A stretch of 47,500 bases of DNA from Glandiceps talaboti (lineage: Eukaryota; Hemichordata; Enteropneusta; Spengelidae): positions 12,058,940 through 12,106,439 of the forward strand of contig NC_135571.1 in NCBI RefSeq assembly GCF_964340395.1. Direction: 5' to 3'. Every line of letters starts with the position of its first letter. Position 1 is the stretch's first letter. Of the stretch, positions 31,296 to 42,619 are shown one piece after another. The notes below the pieces were generated by a model. That model saw nothing but the letters and a program-made list of their open reading frames with translations, ran no database searches and was not told the DNA's origin. The position numbers and the translations under genes are program-made.

Positions 31296-31473
31296 TTGAC
31301 TGACTGACTGATTGATTGATTGATTGATTGATTGACTGACTAACTGACTGACTGACTGACTGACTGACTGACTGACTGACGGACTGATTGACTTATTGAT
31401 TTATTGACTGACTGACTTATTAACTGACTGACTGACTGACTGACTGACTGACTGATTGATTGATTGATTGATA
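31296..31473 (+). repeat. (CTGA)n/(TTGA)n microsatellite
   Basis: About 178 bp of ACTG and ATTG tetramers with few interruptions. It is directly downstream of the LINE 3' end and is probably that element's tail, since expanded. Confidence 0.93.
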
Positions 31474-31994
31474 CAGATTGAAGCTATATGAACTGTGACA
31501 ATTAATTCATAAAAACAAAATATTATGATGGGGAACTTTGCTATGATGCACCTCTATTGTGTAAATACATTTAGAAAACAACTTTACAGAGAGATAACGA
31601 TAAGCATCAGAAAAGCTGTTACTATGACAACCAAAAACAAATTTTTGAAGACAACTTTTGCAACATTATAGAGAAATAAACAATTCAATATTTCTGTGTT
31701 TCTTATAAAAGATGACTTTGTCATCTTTTTCCCCAATAGTCACGTCTGCAGCCGTTGAAGATAAAAAAAAGCAATAAAATATACCAGTAGTATACACAAA
31801 CAATTAAATGTAACATTAAGAAAATAATCGACATGATATATTTATCAGACTCAGACACTTCATTGGGATGTTAAGTTTGATTTATTTTTTCACAGATGAA
31901 AAGTTAGCCTCAATGCAAGTTGTTTATGTCTTATGATGTGATTACATGTTGTGACAGTTTGTATACCTTGATGTTTGAATCACATGTTATTCTG

Positions 31995-32150
31995 TGGTGA
32001 ATAGATGCTGAATAGAGTTTATTATCTTTGAGTGGGGGGTCATCACGGTTATGGCTTGGGGGTCATCACAGTTATGGCGTGGGGTCATCATAGTTATGGT
32101 GTTGGGGTCATCACAGTAATGACGTGGGGTGGTCTCAACACTGTGCAAAA
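31995..32150. repeat. About 26-bp tandem repeat GGGGTCATCACAGTTATGGC
   Basis: Four to five units between 32034 and 32135. The region before it (31480-31990) shows nothing recognised. Confidence 0.75.
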
Positions 32151-32158
32151 TATCACAC

Positions 32159-32448
32159 TAGCCCCATCTACATGGCACTAAAAATCCTACCTGAGGTAGG
32201 ATTCAGGATAGTTTGAAGCCTGTGTAGACGCAAGCGCGTCCTGAACCTGTCCTGAAACTGTCCTGACTTAGGACACCTTTGAGAGGTTTCCTGAAACCGT
32301 CCTGACTTTGTCCTATGTACTGTCAGGACGGAAGGCGCGACATACGCTGTAACCTTCCTATGTGCAGACACAAATCTATCCTACCTCAGGATAGATTTGG
32401 GACTTGGGACTGCCTCAGGTAGGACGACCTACGTGTAGATGGGGCTAC
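32159..32448. mobile_element. About 288-bp foldback MITE
   Basis: The terminal repeats TAGCCCCATCTACATG and ACGTGTAGATGGGGCTA are inverted, and inner pieces (CTACCTGAGGTAGGATTCAG, CTGCCTCAGGTAGGACGACC) also fold. The interior is GC-richer than its surroundings and repeats GTCCTGA. The flank may hold a CTA or TA duplication; the superfamily is not determined. Confidence 0.8.
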
Positions 32449-32849
32449 TGTCATGATGGTTGAACTGTAATTATTCATACATTGTATGCGGGACTGTAGA
32501 CTTGCTCAAGTCGCACAGTTCTTTTCATTCTTTTGAGATAATATAATTCTTTTAAAACCACAATTGTGTTCTTTTGTGTGACATGAAAACCTGAATGAGT
32601 GATTGTTAAACAGTTGGGTGAATGCATATAGCCCTGGGACTGTAGTCTAACCAATCTCCACAGCTAATATATCTTCTGTGACACGGCAAAATATCGGTTG
32701 GATGATGCCAAAAAGAGATGTTGTGGTTTACAATGATGATCAGTAACTGGGAGATTATTCAGTAGTCAAAATTTTTTTTCAAAGTTGAGGACATTTTCAT
32801 TTACAAAGCTAAAACTGAATAACAAACTCAAAACATTTGAAGGATAAGA

Positions 32850-33215
32850 CTCTAATTCAATGACATCATCATTTTATGTACACCGCATCGTGATGACATC
32901 ACTAGTTTAAGTGACCTAGCTTTCACATCAGATATTGCTATGATTGTTATTTTATGACATCATCACTTTACGTATACCACATTGTGATGACATCATTAGT
33001 TTAAGTGACCTAGCTTCATGTCATTTTATACCAGGAATCAAACTGAGTGGAATGAAATATTTCTATGATTGTTATTTTAATTTATGACATCATCACTTTA
33101 CGTATACCACATTGTGATGACATCACTAGTTTAAGAGACTGTAAGCTTTCATGTAAATTCACCAGCAATCAAACTGAGTGGAATGAAAACTTTGAAATAT
33201 TTCTATGCTAAGCCT
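32850..33215. repeat. Tandem repeat, unit about 120 bp, three units
   Basis: Units contain TGACATCATCACTTTACGTA, CATTGTGATGACATCACTAG and TTTAAGTGACCTAGC. TGATGACATCA is palindromic-like and carries CRE/AP-1-like TGACATCA, which may be coincidental. Confidence 0.8.
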
Positions 33216-33339
33216 TGATAATTTTTAATTACAAACTGAAATTTTAGCTAAAACCACAAACTTTTCAGGAATTTAAATCTGAATTTCAAAACTACAATTT
33301 GCTCTAAAGTCTGTCAATAAAAATATATATGTATATAAT

Positions 33340-34215
33340 ATAATTGTTGATATTGTGTTTTCCCACTCTGTGCTCAAAGCACTTTATTACCCCAGCACGG
33401 ATCTATAGTGGCACAACGGCTCGATATACTTCCTTAACTCCCTGTGGAGCATACAATCTATTGCAGCCTTTATAAGCACATAGGATTAAAGCATTCACAT
33501 TACAACCTCTATCCTACCAGGTCCCCAATTATACAGCTGGGTTGACTAGGGTATACATAGAATTAAAGCATTCACATTGCAACTTCTATCCTACCAGGTC
33601 CCCAATTATACAGCTGGGTGGACTAGGGAATACATAGGATTAAAGCATTCACATTACAACCTCTATCCTACCAGGTACCCAATTATACAGCTGGGTTGAC
33701 TAGGGTATACATAGGATTAAAGCATTCACATTACAACCTCTATCCTACCAGGTACCCAATTATACATCTGGGTTGACTAGGGTATACATAGAATTAAAGC
33801 ATTCACATTGCAACCTCTATCCTACCAGGTTCCTAATTACACAGCTGGGTTGACTAGGGTACACATAGAATTAAATCATTCACATTACAACCTCTATCCT
33901 ACCAGGTCACTAATTATACAGCTGGGTTGACTTGGGTACACATAGAATTAAAGCATTCACATTACAACCTCTATCCTACCAGGTCCCCAATTATACAGCT
34001 GGGCTGACTAGGGTATACATAGGATTAAAGCATTCACATTACAACCTCTATCCTACCAGGTCCCCAATTATACAGCTGGGTTGACTGAGGTACAATCATA
34101 GTTCAAATCTTGCCGAAGGACTTCAGCCATTCTGAAATAACCGGAGCTACGGGACTTGCACCTGCAACTTGTGGACTCCGCACTCCAAGCCTAACCATTC
34201 GCCAATAAAGTCATG
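33340..34215 (-). mobile_element. tRNA-derived SINE with 77-bp internal segment expanded to 8 units
   Basis: On the minus strand an A-box-like TGGCGAATGG (34204-34195) and a B-box-like GGTGCAAGTCC (34162-34152, one mismatch to consensus) form a tRNA-like head. It is followed by TCAGAATGGCTGAAGTCCTT, eight 77-bp units (AATTGGGGACCTGGTAGGAT and so on), and a tail with TAATAAAGTGCTTTGAGCAC and GAGTGGGAAAACAC. It is the inverted partner of 28490-29920 and shows the complete SINE order. The core is reminiscent of Deu-domain SINEs, which is inference from memory. Confidence 0.8.
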
Positions 34216-34734
34216 ACTCCATCGGAAAAAATAGTAGGATTTCGCAAATTACCGACTCCAATGAAAACCACAAATATTTACATAATATACTCTGACATTA
34301 AAAAAAAACACAAATAGTTATTAGATGAATACTTGGACTTTAATTGAAACCACAACTGGTGACCTTTGACCTTGATTACCTTGAATCTAACCACAATGAA
34401 GTAATGAATATGGCTGGATAAGAAGGGATTACATTCATATGAATCATTTTAAAATTAATGGTATTCTAATCTGCTGGGTCAACTGAGGTCATCCGTTGCA
34501 TGACAACAGATACTTAATCTATCAACTTTGTATTGATATTTCAAAATAAGTATAAAGGTAAACCATTTGGGGCCAAAAGCTTGACTTCTTAGGAACTATT
34601 TTGTGGCCCTAACCAGAAATTTAATTTGTTATTTTCTATATTTTCTACTTATTGCTCATTTGAATTGTTGTAAATTTTGGTTTTGTGCATTTGTAGAGAG
34701 GTTTTGAGATTTTTATAAGCTTATACAGTGCTTG

Positions 34735-35245
34735 AAATTAACAGTAGTCCTATATCTACAGACTACCAATTCTAGTCATGGGGCTACCATAATTGCACCT
34801 GGTGGCCAAACTCAGGTTTCCACTGATTATGTGATGATTTAAAGGATGTAAGATTTACAAACATAAAAGTATTTTAATAACACACATATTTCCAATAGAG
34901 GAACTGCTTTCTGTTCAGGAATATAGGACTATTGGTCACCGGTCTCTGGGCTACCACTTTCTGAATTGGTAGCCCACTAAGACTACCATAGAAAGTGTTA
35001 ATTTCAAAGCCTGCTTTATCAAAAGTACAGACGCTGTTGGATATTCAAGAGGACCAACGAAAACTTGATATTAAATCTTATCAGTGTCATTCACTCCTAA
35101 TTATTTCAGTGGAAAACACAAACTGGTATAAATTGGTCTCCTATCTCCTACTGGAGGACTATTGGTCACAATCCTTGGGCTACCACTGTCTGAAATTGGT
35201 AGCCCACTAGGACTAGCAAAGAAAACATTAATTTTGAACCCTGTT
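34735..35245. repeat. Two copies of an about 90-bp TAGCCCACTAxGACTA segment
   Basis: AGGACTATTGGTCAC, then GGGCTACCACT, GAATTGGTAGCCCACTA and TTAATTTxxAACCCTG-like sequence occurs at about 34925-35012 and 35153-35245. A related inverted piece is at 34735-34800. Confidence 0.7.
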
Positions 35246-35779
35246 ATGATTTGTGGAAATAAGTTATTATTATTATCATTTGTTGGTTATTACAAGGTTA
35301 CCAGACTCAATAATAGAGAACTTGCAATCCAGACTGAGCATGCTCAGATGCAAAGGACTATGGGATTATCTGTGGTTATCGTATTACCTAATCTGGAGCT
35401 ACTGATAAAATAAACCTCACACAATGGTCAGGGTGACTATGAATTGATTATTTGTGGTTACAAACTAAGTAACATTATTGTTTACAATACTATGTGATTA
35501 GTATTTATTATCACATTTCCCTTGATGCAACATTCAACATGGCGGGTTTGCAAGTTCCCTATTGAACAGGATAATATATGCTGGTCTGACTCACTGTTTA
35601 ACAATCATTGGAACTATGAAAAGGTCTTTGACCTACAACATATGTATAATATGATGATATGCTGATGACGAATAATTTAACCTTTCATTTATATCTATGT
35701 ATTGAACAGATCATCGACCTTTAGAACTTTCAAGATAGTACTTAAAAAGAGCTTTCTCAACCAGGATAAGAATAATTGG

Positions 35780-36190
35780 CACCAGTTGAGGTATGTACCG
35801 CTCAGAACGAAGAAGGCAACATTAAAAGTATAGAGATACCATCTGTGATGCCACTCAAACACTGGCTCAGAAGACATGAAAAATTGCAGTCTTGTCCATC
35901 TGAGGTGCCACTCAAACCCTGGATGTATGATATCACCGGAGAGGGAACTGAGAGGCCCCTAAAACAATAGAACTTAGAAATATAAAGATACCACCTGAGG
36001 TGCCACTCACTCCCCTGGATGTATGATAGAGATATCACCTGACAGGGGGCTGAGAGGCCCCTAAAACCCTAGAACTTAGAAGTATAAAGATACCGCCTGA
36101 GGGGGTGCCACTCACTCCCCTGGATCACATTACAGGCATTAAGACAGTGGAGACATCATCTGAGGTGCCACTCAAACTTTGGATCAGAAA
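35780..36190. repeat. About 100-bp degenerate tandem repeat
   Basis: Units share GAACTTAGAAGTATAAAGAT, ACCACCTGAGGTGCCACTCA and CTGAGAGGCCCCTAAAAC. The small frames here on both strands follow the repeat and are not genes. Confidence 0.75.
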
Positions 36191-36799
36191 ACATTATAAG
36201 CACAGATATTCTCTGAAGTTTTAGTGAATATTTACATGACTGACAAATTAATGTATTTTGTATGCTGACATTAGATGATGATAGGGCCTCTGTTACAGTT
36301 AAATTTTGGCAGTTCAGTTTTGAATGAAGCACCCTTTATACTAAGCTACATCATTACTATGGGGTTGGTGGGGAGGGGGGGTGCACCTTTACACTAATTT
36401 ATTGTGGGTTATAAGTTGTCTCTATTTGTATAAAGAATGTTGTTCCAACAATGAAATGCCAACAGTATGTCTGCTATATCATTTGATAACACATAGCCAC
36501 AGGTGGTCCACAGTTTCACAAACAGGGGATTCTGAGACCTTCACAAATCATGCAATATATGTCCTAGTTGTCAATAAAATCAACCTGCACCTGTCTTAGT
36601 GGATCAAATATACTTACTACCACATGGTAATCTATCAAATTATAATCCTCTGCTAAACAACTGTGCTTTATGATTTATGATAATGGGTCTGCATGTTTGG
36701 ACTTTTAAAGTTTTAAGAATCAGCTGTGAAAAATTGACACCACTGGAGAAATCAAAGTTTATTTGACATTATTGATTGAAAATAATTATACAAAATTAT

Positions 36800-37130
36800 C
36801 AGTAAGAAGACATACCAAATTTGATTGGTTGATGCTTTGCTAAATTTGATTTGTTGCTATTTGTGTCAAATTTGATTGGTTGCTATTTGGTCAAATTTGA
36901 TTGGTTGCTATTAGGTCAAATTTGATTGGTTGCTATTTATTCAAATTTGATTGGTTGCTATTTGGTCACATTTGTTTGGTAAATTTTGACTGGCTGCTTT
37001 TTGGTCAAATTTGATTGGTTGCTATTTACTCAAATTTGATTGGTTGCTGTTTGGTCAAATTTGATTGGTTGTTATTGAGTCAAATTTGATTGGTTGTTAC
37101 TGGGTCAAATTCGATTGGTTGCTGTTTGGT
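36800..37130. repeat. About 26-bp tandem array with TTTGATTGGTTGCTAT
   Basis: About twelve units of GTCAAATTTGATTGGTTGCT, each with an inverted CCAAT motif. It lies about 630 bp downstream, in transcript terms, of the exon at 37765. Confidence 0.88.
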
Positions 37131-37764
37131 CAGTGTAATGCTGTAAATAAGTGCACAATTGTTCCATACACACAAACTCACATTAACACACGTTTTTTTT
37201 AAAATAAAATAAATGCTGTTTTGGATGGTAACAGAAGCCCATGGCACATTTGTGCCAGTGTTATTAATTAATAGGTATTTGCACTGATCCTTGTTGTGTT
37301 TTATCCTATACTCATCAAAGTACAGCCACGTAGAACACACAAGCCTAGAAACCAGTCAAGTGGAGATTTTTTGGCTCTCAACTTTCCCCTACCACACCTG
37401 CCATTTCACTAGCAATCATTTACCTTCTTTGGCAATAAAGAAGGTGCAAATTTTTTATTTTAAATTTTTCACGACAAGAGACGACATCAATAGTATCACC
37501 ACGTGATAAGTACCAACTTTGGAGGTTCAGTTATATGATGGTTACCATATTTAATTGGGTTTCAACATTGCTAAATTGTAAATCTAATATTTGGTTTAAA
37601 TAATTGGCCGTTAGTAAAATACCAGGAATGGTAGGGGAAAGGCAAGAACTACAAATCTGTACAATGAAATACCCGAGTACACCACACTGGGACTTACATA
37701 TCATGGGGTTCTGTTAATTTAAAAGTAGCTATTTTATAGTGAGTCAACAAATAAGAAATCTTAC

Positions 37765-37842
37765 CTCATTTTCATCATTCATTGTTTTATTAATTTCTGT
37801 GTTAATTTTAACTTCTTCATCTTCATCATCATCTAATATACT
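37765..37842 (-). CDS. PPP1R12: 78-nt acidic exon, most upstream visible MYPT-like exon
   Basis: The exon is bounded by CATTACAG before 37842 and GAG|GTAAGA after 37765. It is a symmetric phase 0/0 exon of 26 codons: SILDDDEDEEVKINTEINKT followed by MNDENE. Only this frame is open. The ending phase matches the phase-0 start of the 35-nt exon at 11435, 26.3 kb downstream. Acidic Asp/Glu runs are common in MYPT proteins after the ankyrin repeats, which suits the position, but composition alone is weak evidence. It could belong to another gene that happens to be in phase; matching phase, strand and acidic character favour the same transcript. It is also possible that undetected or alternatively spliced exons lie between the two. 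Confidence 0.6.
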
Positions 37843-38007
37843 CTGTAATGAGAAAAAGCAATAAAAATTATTAAATATTTAAATTTTACATATATTATAT
37901 CATCAATTTAACATAATTACATATGTACCAATGATTGTACATGTACTTATACCAATACGCACCCTAGACTCTCTCACAGTCCACGGAGCATCACATCACA
38001 TTGCTAA

Positions 38008-38196
38008 AAGGGCTGTTATTTATGTACCAATATCTACTGCATAATTGTACTGTAGGCCCTCATTGTCTACATAGAGCTAATCATTTGTTGACGTGTAATT
38101 ACTGCGATGCGCCGTGTTACAGTAACACGTCAACAGTACAAGGATATTCAAGTACAATTCTCCAATAGATATTGGTACATACAAAACAGTTAATAA
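38008..38196. mobile_element. Foldback element, about 190 bp
   Basis: The left arm GCTGTTATTTATGTACCAAT (38011) and right arm ATTGGTACATACAAAACAGT (38170) are inverted. A nested GTTGACGTGT / ACACGTCAAC pair lies in the middle. Confidence 0.75.
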
Positions 38197-38379
38197 CTAT
38201 GCTCTTGAGGACTGGTGAGAATATACACACACCCATACTAGTGGTATTTGCACTAAAGTGCAGTGCTGAAAACATTATTTATGCATATCAGTACATGCAA
38301 ATTTGTACCAGTTTTTATTCGTATATCTGTACTGTATGTTTGACTGATCAGAAATGATATGCAAATCAATTACGCAGGC

Positions 38380-38770
38380 AGTAAACGTTCTGTCTCATTG
38401 TCAGTTGCACTAAACGTTCTGTCTCGTTGTCAGTTACACTATCTAATGCGTTATCATGAGCAAGTGCAATAATTACATGAATTCCTGACAAACAAACGTA
38501 ATGCATATTGTCAACACAGCTGTTTGTATTTGTAATATGGCATGCTTTTGACTAGCCACAAAAAACACAAAAAATGTTTAGATGGTAAACATTCTTTCTC
38601 ATTGTGAGTTGCACTATCACTAATAATTGATCATGACTAACTATACAGGCTTAGGTGGTAATTGTTCTTTTTCATTACCAGTTGCGTTATGCCCACAGTT
38701 GATCATGGGTGACTGTATTATTTACAAAGATTCCTGACAAACCAAATCAATGTACCATATCAAAACACAG
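38380..38770. repeat. Degenerate direct repeats around AAACGTTCTGTCTCATTGTC
   Basis: The motif occurs at 38384, 38411, 38586 and, more diverged, 38657. The copies are followed in two cases by CCTGACAAACxAA and ACACAGCTG stretches. Confidence 0.6.
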
Positions 38771-38984
38771 CTGCTTATTTCTATGATATCTATCACAAGC
38801 CTGACTGGCAATCGGCAAGCAACCATGACCAACTTCATTGGAAGTGATTGGCTCAGAAGGTCAACGCTCTTTCAGTCTGTACGTCACACTAGGGCTAACA
38901 ACTGACCATGTGCACCTGTACAGTATCACAGAAGATATGCCTAACTGTACAGTGTCAGAGAACATCTTGCCATAGTAAGGGATG

Positions 38985-39125
38985 ATCACACAATGTCACG
39001 CAAGCTCAATAAACAAACTACGTTCACTTAGGATAAACCCCCTCCCACCAACATGAACATTCACAAGTGTGACATCAATATGTTTATATATGATGTAAAC
39101 CAGGATGAAAATCATCACTACTATC
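38985..39125. repeat. Dispersed repeat, copy 1
   Basis: Similar in order to 42405-42550: TCACACAAT, CAAGCT, TTxxCTTAGG, CCACAAGTGTGA and TATGTTTATA. No coding potential seen. Confidence 0.5.
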
Positions 39126-39644
39126 GATGCAATTTAAGCACATAGAAAACACATTAAAATACTACTGGAAACCAAAGCACTCTCTGCATCACAAAGTTTA
39201 TTTATTGAGACTGTGTGACATCGTGTGATAGTCCCTAACATAAACTAAAATGTACTTTCTTTTGATATAATACAGTTGCTTGAATTCATGTTATCACGCC
39301 TCCACCGGAAACTAAACCTTGACTGACTCCGGGGACTGACTGACCTACCTACAACTTGTGTGCTATCTGTGTGACATTATCACTGACTTTATGCTGTTAT
39401 CACTGAATGTATGATACACAGTTTTCTATCATGACTAACTTTAACTAATCCCAGATACACTTTAATAGATGACAGATTCTAAATAGAGTACATAATGTTA
39501 AAAGGAGTTTCTACTATAGAGAGAATGTTGTTATCCTGTCCACATGGAAGATCTGTGATTTGAAGATCTGTGATTCCACTTTGCTCATCACAATCTGTTT
39601 GTCATTACTCATCAACCAGTTAATTAGACATACCCGATTGCGAT

Positions 39645-39775
39645 TTACTTCATCCCAATTTCAACTCGCCCCATTTCAACTCGTTCCAATTTCAACTTGT
39701 CCCATTTCAACTCGTCTCATTTCAACTCAACCCATTTTCAACTTGTCCCATTTTCCACTCTTCCCACTCTTTCAA
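39645..39775. repeat. About 17-bp tandem repeat CCCATTTCAACTCGTC
   Basis: Seven imperfect units of CATTTCAACTCGTCCC. Nothing else is recognised between 39126 and 40780 except a 40125-40175 fragment of the element family at 5958. Confidence 0.8.
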
Positions 39776-40784
39776 AATCCCATAGTTAAGTAATTTACAG
39801 ATCTTTCAGACAAATCACTTGTCCTTCTTCAGTGTCTAACTAAATCTGACAAAATGATCCAAACTTGCTGTAAGTGTCAAAATGTCATAATATGACTCAC
39901 CCTGTAAAGTATTGAATCACCTGTAGGTAGACATATTCTTGTAGCAATCAATACACAGTATGGAGCAATATAACCAATCAAATTGATTTTTAGTCCATAC
40001 CCTAAAATCAGCGCTCACGATTTCAACTTATTACTATACTACTTATAGATAAAATAGACCTCTAATTAACATGTACGATGTCTATTTATTGTTATTTTAA
40101 CAACTTTCAGTAAAGAAATTTAGTTGTCTGATCAATAAAATAATATCCCAGTTACAGCTAGTGCAGCTTTAACAGGCATGAACCAAAAACAAAGATAGAT
40201 TCCCATAAGTAGATTACACTTAGTTTCTGTCAATAAAAAATAGTTAAATTGCTAAAACGATAGGGATCTAAAAGTAAATGGTACCTGTGAAGTAAGCTTG
40301 GTAAACAGCTTTACTTCACTTGATCCCAGGCTAGACACTTGGAGAGGAGGGTTAGATCCACAAAAGATGTTATTGTGAGAGCTTTACCCGACAATGACGG
40401 CAGTGCCCTTTTGGACATAAAGACACTTTTGTATTTTAACTGGTTGGGTACGGTTCATTGTCCTGGTAAAAAAAAAGTGTTGTCATACATACATTGAACA
40501 CTACTTATTGCTATCGATGAAAGGGAGAAAAGACGTGTGCTTTTTTCTTCCACACTCTATTGTGTTCACACTTCAATACACATCACTGCTTCCATCATCT
40601 AACTGTCTGTATACGTATAAAAGTCACATCAAATTGTACCTGTCTACAGTCCAATAATATCCAATGTCCTTCATGTACAAAACTAACTACGACTAATGCA
40701 TACAAAAGATTTTGATTTTAACCATTTATTAAGCTATATGAAAAGTAATTCAGAGTTGTCATCTAAACACCAAGTTTCAGCTAC

Positions 40785-40850
40785 CCCACCCACCAAACCC
40801 ACCCCACCCCACCCCACCCCATCCCACTCCAACCCACCCCACCCTTATAA
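40785..40850 (+). repeat. CCCCACC-rich simple repeat
   Basis: Runs of CCCCACCCCACCCCAC with minor interruptions. Confidence 0.9.
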
Positions 40851-41169
40851 TTTCACTTGTATTAAACTTTAATATACACTACAAGTCGTTGGTCCTGTTT
40901 CAATGTTTTTATTTGGCCATTCTGCATTTAACACACATAAACATCCTTCCTTTTTACTCATTTCAAGTTTCTAATCGTGTTTAATCGAACACATAATAAT
41001 TCCCATAGGAATTACTAGAGGTCATAAAGCTAAGATTAAATAAACTACCCCAGTATATATATTTCTCTAAAGTAACCAGTGATATGCAGTGTAGAAGCAC
41101 GTTGTCATGACATAGATGCACGTTGTCGTGACATAGAATGAGCTGAGTATATATTCCATATTTTTTGTT

Positions 41170-41525
41170 CTAAATGGCACGGTATAAGAATTATTCTACA
41201 TATTACATGTGTATATGTATAGTAACATTAGTGTGTCAATTGACAGCAAAGTGTACAATCTTTGAACAGTTCACTGAAAGCTCTTAACACTAGCCTCTGA
41301 AAAACGCCAGTTCACTGAAAGCTCTTAACACTAGCCTCTGAAAACCATCATGAAGGAATTAGCGGCACAAATTAAATGGCACGGTATAAGAATTATTCTA
41401 CATATTACATGTATATGTATATTAACATTAATGTGTCAATTGACAGCAAAGTGTACAATCTTTGAACAGTTCACTGAAAGCTCTCAACACAAGCCTCTGA
41501 AAACCATCATGAAGGAATTAGTAAA
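41170..41525. repeat. About 200-bp segmental tandem duplication
   Basis: AAATGGCACGGTATAAGAAT through GTACAATCTTTGAACAG occurs at about 41173-41270 and 41374-41471. The segment TTCACTGAAAGCTCTTAACA occurs three times. The two copies are nearly identical, so the event is recent. The 73-residue frame at 41350 lies in it. Confidence 0.85.
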
Positions 41526-41989
41526 GAAAAGTAAACAGACCTACATTTACTTTCAAAAGGGAATGATCTGACATCAGCCATGACCTTTAACCTCTGGTTG
41601 CTTCCACTGAGGTGAATGTGTTGACAGCTGTCAAATCTTGAGTCACATGAAAGTAACCTGGTTTAACTAATTAGCACCACAGTTATAGAGGAATATATCA
41701 AATTCTACACATTGTGATTTGAAACTATACCAAAAGTACACAAGAACACTCTTTGTTTAATAATTGGACATATACAAAAGGCTTAAAAATGCCATGTTTG
41801 ATTTTAAAAAATATTAAAAAATACACGCCTTGACATTCTCTAATTTTTTTATTAATCACCAGTTTTGTCCTTTAGTTTATTTAGTTTAATTCTGTTTACA
41901 TTTACTTCACTTTACTGTACCTTTAATAATCAAACCCCCTCCCCAACATATTACATGTACTAACAAACAAACGAACGGCAAATGAACAA

Positions 41990-42155
41990 AATTACTTAAT
42001 AAATAAATAAATAAATAACTTAAAATAACAAACTAAATAAATAAATAAATAAATAAATAATTAAATAATAAAATAAATAAATAAATAAATAATTAGATAA
42101 ATAAATTAATCTATTAATCAATTAATTAATTAATTAATTAATTAATTAATTAATA
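41990..42155 (+). repeat. (AAAT)n and (TAAT)n microsatellites
   Basis: AATAAATAAATAAATA tracts pass into ATTAATTAATTAATTA. Confidence 0.95.
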
Positions 42156-42404
42156 ACTATGGTAACTTAATTAAGACATCACACTATCCTAGGAGTCATG
42201 GTCCTAGCAATAAGGCAGTACTATGCCCTCTTAGTCAACTTCGTGTGCAACTAATGCAATTAAATTTCCTGTGATTTACCAAAATTTGATGTTCTTGATA
42301 ATGTGGAGACTGACAACTAGTAGTATGCTCTCTTAGCCAAATTGATGTACCACTGCTGCACAGCAACTTCCCCTTGTGACACACTACAACTTATCACTAT
42401 AATC

Positions 42405-42550
42405 ACACAATATGTCATACAAGCTTTAATGAAACAACTTCATTTGTTCGTTTAGGTCAACTTCCTTAACTATACAAACGTCCACAAGTGTGATATTGGT
42501 ATGTTTATAGAGTATAACTATGCATGGTGAAAATTGTAATGGTCATGTCT
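42405..42550. repeat. Dispersed repeat, copy 2
   Basis: Partner of 38985-39125, with the same order of shared segments. The stretch 42160-42400 shows nothing recognised. Confidence 0.5.
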
Positions 42551-42619
42551 GTTCTAAATATGGTTAAAAATGCAAAAATGAAATTCAGGAATCACATTGA
42601 TATGGTCAACTCTGGGAGA

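Larger units (their letters stand above)
11436..37764 (-). other. 26.3-kb intron of the MYPT-like gene
   Basis: The intron is bounded by GAG|GTAAGA (37765/37764) and CTTACAG (11436). It is made largely of satellites and transposon remains, listed separately. Stretches without obvious repeats include 14046-14317, 15363-15976, 18541-19560, 21563-22305, 31480-31990 and 36191-36800. No conserved protein is recognised in these. Confidence 0.55.
7054..37842 (-). other. PPP1R12: Gene span: 3' part of a MYPT/PPP1R12-like gene
   Basis: Five exons read right to left give 303 residues with no frame conflict. Introns are 11436-37764, 10410-11400, 8601-9811 and 7150-8495. MYPT proteins target PP1 catalytic subunit delta to myosin II and other substrates, control myosin light-chain dephosphorylation in the cytoplasm and at stress fibres, and are inhibited by ROCK. 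The family's N-terminal KVxF motif and ankyrin repeats are not in this window and should lie beyond 47500. The C-terminal coil is shorter than usual. Alternatives are another coiled-coil scaffold with a chance match to the ALI-x-x-x-(S/T)-(K/R)-(L/M)-S ending; the KKLY, RERR and C-terminal matches in the right order make that less likely. Confidence 0.7.

Noticed and set aside
32850-33215. CRE/AP-1 enhancer from repeated TGACATCA words
   Set aside because: The words are a by-product of a three-unit tandem repeat; there is no independent evidence of function.
34140-34212. Functional tRNA on the minus strand
   Set aside because: A- and B-box-like words are present, but stem pairing is poor and the sequence continues into a SINE core.
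39901-40008. Open stretch on the minus strand (hydrophobic, including NLIGYIAPYCVLIATRIC) ending at a strong AGG|GTGAGT donor
   Set aside because: It has no recognised domain, the acceptor is unclear, and part of it (CCAATCAAATTG) is the widespread ATTGG-type repeat word. A hydrophobic segment there does not fit a soluble MYPT protein.
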